From WHSW01 sp963722175 (GTDB taxonomy: Bacteria; Actinomycetota; Thermoleophilia; Solirubrobacterales; 70-9), in NCBI GenBank assembly GCA_963722175.1, contig CAVRKA010000007.1, positions 1-64,000 on the forward strand: a DNA stretch of 64,000 nucleotides. Reading direction: 5' to 3'. Position 1 is the first letter of the stretch. Each line of letters starts with the position of its first letter. The position numbers and the translations under genes are program-made. Below, piece after piece: positions 60,454 through 64,000 of this stretch. The notes below the pieces were generated by a model, which did not search any database, was not told the DNA's origin, and worked only from the letters and a program-made list of their open reading frames with translations.

Positions 60454-61449
60454 ATGAATCCCGCCGTGGCCGGCATCTCCGCCTTCATCTCCCCCGGCCG
60501 CTCGCTCGACAGCACGCTCGAGCGGGTGGCCCTCGCGGACCGGCTCGGCTACGACGCCGCCTACACGACGCACATCGCCGGCCGCGACTCGCTCACCGTG
60601 CTGATGGCCTACGCGGCCGCCAGCGAGCGGATCCGGCTCGGCACCGGCGTCGTCCCGATCTTCAGCCGCACGCCGGCGACGATGGCCCAGACCGCGGCGA
60701 CGATCGACGAGTACTCGGGCGGGCGGATGGTCCTCGGGCTCGGCGTCTCGCACCGGGTCACGGTCGAGAACTGGCACGGCCAGCAGATCACCAAGCCGGT
60801 GACCCAGATGCGCGAGTACCTGAACGGCGTCCGGGCGATCCTGCGCGGCGAGACGCCCCCCGACTCCGAGTTCTTCCCGACCAAGTTCGCGTTCATGGGC
60901 TACGAGGCGCGCGCCGACCTGCCGGTCTACGTCGCCGCCCTGTCTCCGAACATGATCAAGCTGGCGGGCGAGCAGGCCGACGGCGTGATGCTCTGGTTGT
61001 GCTGTCCGTCCTACATCGAGTCGACGGTGATCCCGGCGGTTCGCGAGGGGGTCGAGGCGTCGGGGCGGTCGTTCGACGACTACGACATCGTCGCGGCGGT
61101 CCCGACCGCGCTCACCGACGACCCGGAGGCCGCGAGGGAGGCGCTGCGCCAGCAGCTGATCACCTACGCCTCGCTCCCCTTCTACCGGGCGATGCTCGAG
61201 GCCTCCGGATTCGGCGACGAGCTCGCCGCGTTCGACGCGGGAATGGCGGAGGGCGACGTCGAGAAGGCGAAGGCGGGACTGTCGGATCGGATGCTCGGCG
61301 AGCTCGCGGGGATCGGATCTGCCGACGACGTCAAGGCCGCGGTGCGCCGCTACCAGGACGCGGGCGTCACCTCGCCGGGGATCGGCGGCCTGCCGGGAAC
61401 CGACTTCGACGCCGCGATCGAGGCGGTCGCCGAGCTGATCGAACGCTAG
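60454..61449 (+). CDS. LLM-class flavin/F420-dependent oxidoreductase
   Basis: 331 residues. Luciferase-like monooxygenase fold: RLGYDAAYTTHIAGRDSLTVL, AAASERIRLGTGVVPIFSRTPATMAQ, EYSGGRMVLGLGVSH and the C-terminal VAALSPNMIKLAGEQADGVML. These blocks are the F420-dependent branch (Rv-type LLM) of the family; FMN remains possible. It would use the F420 made by the genes at 27-35 kb. Substrate unknown. Confidence 0.9.
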   Translation: MNPAVAGISAFISPGRSLDSTLERVALADRLGYDAAYTTHIAGRDSLTVLMAYAAASERIRLGTGVVPIFSRTPATMAQTAATIDEYSGGRMVLGLGVSHRVTVENWHGQQITKPVTQMREYLNGVRAILRGETPPDSEFFPTKFAFMGYEARADLPVYVAALSPNMIKLAGEQADGVMLWLCCPSYIESTVIPAVREGVEASGRSFDDYDIVAAVPTALTDDPEAAREALRQQLITYASLPFYRAMLEASGFGDELAAFDAGMAEGDVEKAKAGLSDRMLGELAGIGSADDVKAAVRRYQDAGVTSPGIGGLPGTDFDAAIEAVAELIER

Positions 61450-61459
61450 CGCCGGCCCC

Positions 61460-61520
61460 AACACGGCGAACGTCCCGGAATGTGCCCTGGAGGGGCTACT
61501 CAAGGACGTTCACCGGTGTT
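61460..61520. repeat. Imperfect palindrome R5
   Basis: Arms AACAC-GGCGAACGTCC (61460-61475) and GGACGTTCACCGGTGTT (61504-61520) pair 15 of 17 with one bulged base. It lies between the convergent LLM and phosphoesterase genes. Confidence 0.65.
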
Positions 61521-61539
61521 GCGCAACGCCGCGGTCCAC

Positions 61540-62667
61540 TTACCGCTTTGAATCACGCCACACGTCGGGGCCGAAGCTGCGGACCTTGTCGCGCGCGGCG
61601 TAGCCGAGGTGGCCGAGGCCGAAGATGTCCTCGATCGTGCGCAGGTAGTCGTAGTGGTTGTAGGGCTTGGAGTTGACCGAGCCCGGCTTGATGAACGGCG
61701 AGATCAGCACGGTGCCGGTGCGGCCGCCGCCGGGTCCGTAGATCCCCTGGCGCTTGACGTTCGGGCCGTCCGGGACGAAGCAGCAGGCCTCGGCGCCGGA
61801 CTCGGACTCGTCGAACGTGATGATCAAGAGGCCGTCGTCGCGGAAGGCCGGCGAACCCAGGATCCGCGGCACCCACTCGCGCAGAAAGCCGTCGATGCCC
61901 GCGTACCCGCCCTCCTGCGCCGGGTCGGCGCAGACCTCGTCGTGGCCGTCGGCGCAGAGGTCGGGGACGATGTAGGCGAAGTTCGGCGTCGTCTCGGCCG
62001 TCCGCAGATCGCTCTTCAACCGGCCGAGCGCAACCACGCGCTGGCCGCAGTTCGCCTCGTCGTCGATGATCGAGTGGAAGTACACGAACGGGTTGTGGCG
62101 GGTCGCGTACTGGTCGGTCGGCGAGGCCTCCTGCGCCAGGTCGGGACCGCCGATCGGCGGGTGCGCGCAGCTGGTACCACCGTCGCGGCGCGGGTCGTCA
62201 CCCATGTCCTCCATGTAGCCGCGCCACGTCTTGACCGCCGTCTCGAGTTGATCGGCGACCGTGACCACCTCCGGCGGGTAGACGCATCCCTCGCCGACCG
62301 CCTGGTCGTAGGCATCGAACCGCTCCGGCCGCAGCTCGATGAACCGCTCGCAGCTCCCCTGGGTGGCGGGGTTCTCCGACTGGCCACTGATCATCGTGAG
62401 GTAGTTGCCGAGGCTGGAGTGGCCCGTGGCGTAGTACTCGGTCAGCAGCTGGCCCTTCGCCGGCAGGACCTCGGCCAGATACGGGGCCGGAGATTCCTCT
62501 CCGAAGGTGACCTCGTAGTCCTTGTTCTCGAGGACGATCGTGAACACGTGCCCGATCGGCGGCAGCGCCGAGTCCTCGGAGGGGTCGTCGCCGCCGGCGA
62601 AGATCGCGACGACGATCGCCGCCGCGATCACCACGGCCGCGATGATCACCGCCACGCGCAGGATCAT
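61540..62667 (-). CDS. Phosphoesterase (acid phosphatase / phospholipase C type)
   Basis: 375 residues. N-terminal hydrophobic anchor (VAVIIAAVVIAAAIVVAIFAGG). Phosphoesterase family core: HVFTIVLENKDYEVTFG, YYATGHSSLGNYLTMISGQ, TPNFAYIVPDLCADGHDE, LIITFDESESGAEACC and LISPFIKPGSVNSKPYNHYD. Secreted or anchored and able to cleave phosphate esters or phospholipids. Its start overlaps the stop of the next gene upstream on the minus strand (ATGA), giving an operon with the glycosidase-like gene. Confidence 0.88.
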   Translation of the reverse strand: MILRVAVIIAAVVIAAAIVVAIFAGGDDPSEDSALPPIGHVFTIVLENKDYEVTFGEESPAPYLAEVLPAKGQLLTEYYATGHSSLGNYLTMISGQSENPATQGSCERFIELRPERFDAYDQAVGEGCVYPPEVVTVADQLETAVKTWRGYMEDMGDDPRRDGGTSCAHPPIGGPDLAQEASPTDQYATRHNPFVYFHSIIDDEANCGQRVVALGRLKSDLRTAETTPNFAYIVPDLCADGHDEVCADPAQEGGYAGIDGFLREWVPRILGSPAFRDDGLLIITFDESESGAEACCFVPDGPNVKRQGIYGPGGGRTGTVLISPFIKPGSVNSKPYNHYDYLRTIEDIFGLGHLGYAARDKVRSFGPDVWRDSKR

Positions 62668-63872
62668 CGGCGCCCGCTCGCGCCGTGGCGCCTGCTGAGC
62701 GCCTCGACCAGCTCGCCGTACACCGTGAACGCCGGCTTCGGCGTGTAATCGTCGCGGAGGATCCCGTACTGCTGCTGGAAGTTCGGCGAGCTGGTGCGAT
62801 GGTCGCGGAGGTCGAACCAGCGGTAGTCGGTGACGTTATAGGTGCCGCGGAACTCGTCGACCGCACCGACCATCTCGCGCATCGCATCGGCCTGCTGGGC
62901 GTAGCTGCGCGCCGGCTCGAGCGTCGGGTAGCCGTTCTCCTCGACGTGGATCGGGACCGAGTCGGGGATGCCTGGGATCGGCAGGTAGCACTCGCGCAGC
63001 ACGCTCATCGCGTTGACCATCCCGTCGCGATAGCCGCCGGCCGTCTCCGCAGGGGGGAAGATCGTCCCGGGATAGGCGTCGAGTCCGACCCAATCGAGCG
63101 CGCGCACGAAGGGCTCGCCGCCGAGCGCGCCGACCTCGGTCCAGAACGACTGCTCGCGGCCGGGGTCGGTCCGGTAGGCCCAGTTGAAGCCGATCTTGAG
63201 CTGGTCGTACCCGAGCCGCTCGGCCTCGCGCTTGGCGGCGATCACGCCCCTGACCAGGGCCTCACGCGCCCCGTCGTAGTAACTGTCGGAGGCGTCGGGG
63301 GCGATCGGGAAGAAGTTGACCTCGTTGGTGACCTGCAGCGCCCGGACGTTCGGATTGGCGCCGAACTTGCGCACCACCCGCTCGACGAACCGCACCCACC
63401 CGTCGATGTTTCCCTCCTGCTCGGGGCGCGGGTGGTAGCGCAGCTGCAGCTCGACCAGGTAGCCGCGGCGCGTATAGCGCTCGGTCAGCTTCATGAAGTG
63501 CCGGATCCCGGGCGGGCCGAGCGACCAGAAGAAGCGGTTGAGACGGATGTAGAAAGGCGCCCCCGCGCCGGGCTCGAGCCGGCGCAGCGCCTGGCGCGTC
63601 TTGCCCGGCGAGTCGGGCACCGGCTCCACCGGTGGGCCGAGCGCGCCGGCGGTCCCGGCCGGGTTGATCCCGAAGCGCAGCCGCGGACCCGGCTCGGCGA
63701 CCACGCCCTCGGCCTCGGTCGCACCCAGGCAGGGGCCGTCGCCCTGGGCGGCCACCGGCGCCTCGCCCAGCGCGGCGAGCGCAAGGACGGCGATCAGGGA
63801 TCCGAGCCCTGCGGCGACCCGCACGCTCACGGGGCTACTCGGTGGCACTCGCGGCCGGCTTGCGCGCGGCAA
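62664..63872 (-). CDS. Secreted glycoside hydrolase-like (TIM-barrel) protein
   Basis: 402 residues. Signal peptide (basic start then AAGLGSLIAVLALAALGEAPVAA). TIM-barrel clan-A-like: the acid/base after strand 4 in RALQVTNEVNFF (Asn-Glu), and the nucleophile candidate on strand 7 in PIHVEENGYP; W/Y-rich substrate residues in WVGLDAYPG. It resembles GH5/GH39-like proteins, but the family number is not assignable by eye. Same operon as the phosphoesterase. Confidence 0.78.
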   Translation of the reverse strand: MPRASRPRVPPSSPVSVRVAAGLGSLIAVLALAALGEAPVAAQGDGPCLGATEAEGVVAEPGPRLRFGINPAGTAGALGPPVEPVPDSPGKTRQALRRLEPGAGAPFYIRLNRFFWSLGPPGIRHFMKLTERYTRRGYLVELQLRYHPRPEQEGNIDGWVRFVERVVRKFGANPNVRALQVTNEVNFFPIAPDASDSYYDGAREALVRGVIAAKREAERLGYDQLKIGFNWAYRTDPGREQSFWTEVGALGGEPFVRALDWVGLDAYPGTIFPPAETAGGYRDGMVNAMSVLRECYLPIPGIPDSVPIHVEENGYPTLEPARSYAQQADAMREMVGAVDEFRGTYNVTDYRWFDLRDHRTSSPNFQQQYGILRDDYTPKPAFTVYGELVEALSRRHGASGRR

Positions 63873-64000
63873 GCCTCACAACCACGGGATCGTCGTCCTG
63901 GAACACGGCGAGGCCATTCGATTCGACCACGGACTCCACCTCGAGGCCGGCCTCGGCGACGCGGGCCGTCAGCTCCTCCGCGACGATGAAGCGCCGGTAG
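63835..64000 (-). CDS. Partial gene, methyltransferase-like C-terminus
   Basis: The window ends inside this gene; 54 codons and the stop (TAG at 63835-63837) are seen: YRRFIVAEELTARVAEAG, LEVESVVESNGLAVFQDD and DPVVVRLAARKPAA. The R-F...EL...AG..V pattern followed by VVVRLAARK is the C-terminal part of many class I SAM methyltransferases. It overlaps the glycosidase start region slightly (upstream gene starts at 63872), so they may be one operon. Family by resemblance only. Confidence 0.6.
   Translation of the reverse strand, partial: YRRFIVAEELTARVAEAGLEVESVVESNGLAVFQDDDPVVVRLAARKPAASATE

Overview
The window is about 70% G+C, uses many GTG and a few TTG starts, and carries protein families typical of high-GC Actinobacteria: an FbiC-type CofG/CofH fusion, wax-ester/TAG synthase, DivIVA, DtxR, a crotonyl-CoA reductase/MeaA pair, and secreted proteins with C-x-K/R-C motifs. 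The closest impression is a Thermoleophilia/Solirubrobacterales-like chromosome; that placement is inference from family resemblance, not a computed result. No rRNA, CRISPR array, prophage module or recognisable insertion sequence was seen. Genes fill almost the whole window and no gene-free stretch exceeds 300 bases; the longest is 45326-45607, which holds three imperfect palindromes.

Layout. 1-5.3 kb: five minus-strand tRNA genes (Pro-GGG, Gly-TCC, Trp-CCA, Leu-TAG, Leu-CAA) interleaved with a cytochrome P450, an HNH protein, two secreted CAP-domain proteins, a small membrane protein and an SRAP protein. 5.3-13.9 kb: M28-like membrane peptidase, acetoacetyl-CoA synthetase, a GGDEF diguanylate cyclase, a ferritin-like di-iron protein, an MTA/SAH deaminase and an acyl-CoA ligase. 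14-26.3 kb: a secreted protein with a duplicated domain, two acyl-CoA carboxyltransferase subunits, a compact MTA/MTI-type phosphorylase, TauE transporter, methyltransferase, DivIVA protein, 3-hydroxybutyryl-CoA dehydrogenase, WS/DGAT acyltransferase, SnoaL-like, OsmC, HMG-CoA lyase and a thioesterase. 26.3-35.3 kb: a coenzyme F420 region (SDR, F420:NADP oxidoreductase, cofD, cofC, a frameshifted cofE, two cupins, alcohol dehydrogenase, a DUF559 protein, fbiC). 35.3-44 kb: aquaporin, pyrophosphatase, a THI5-like lipoprotein, then a metal operon (two-domain multicopper oxidase, ZIP transporter, DtxR repressor) with a palindromic operator candidate, followed by an indel-rich stretch (ygfZ, a lipoprotein, a coiled-coil nuclease-like protein). 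44-54 kb: crotonyl-CoA carboxylase/reductase, a large membrane protein, LysR regulator, ClpS, an MBL hydrolase and the MeaA-type mutase. 53.8-64 kb: a tandem pair of secreted HExxH proteins sharing an almost identical 165-bp 5' segment, a GNAT, a CxxC protein, a HAD phosphatase, an SRPBCC protein, an LLM (F420-type) oxidoreductase, a phosphoesterase, a glycosidase-like protein and the 3' end of a methyltransferase-like gene.

Functional picture. Much of the window fits acyl-CoA metabolism: leucine/acetoacetate handling (carboxyltransferase, HMG-CoA lyase, acetoacetyl-CoA synthetase), the reductive C4-to-C5 steps of the ethylmalonyl-CoA pathway (Ccr, MeaA), beta-hydroxyacyl-CoA oxidation and storage-lipid synthesis. 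A second theme is F420: nearly the complete biosynthetic set, an F420:NADP oxidoreductase and an LLM-family candidate user. A third is metal handling.

Data quality. Five genes are broken by single-base indels, nine of them within about 2 kb (41.55-43.60 kb) and nearly all insertions, while the reading frames on either side stay well conserved. This pattern looks like sequence or assembly error rather than gene decay, and those genes should be read with the frame corrections noted.
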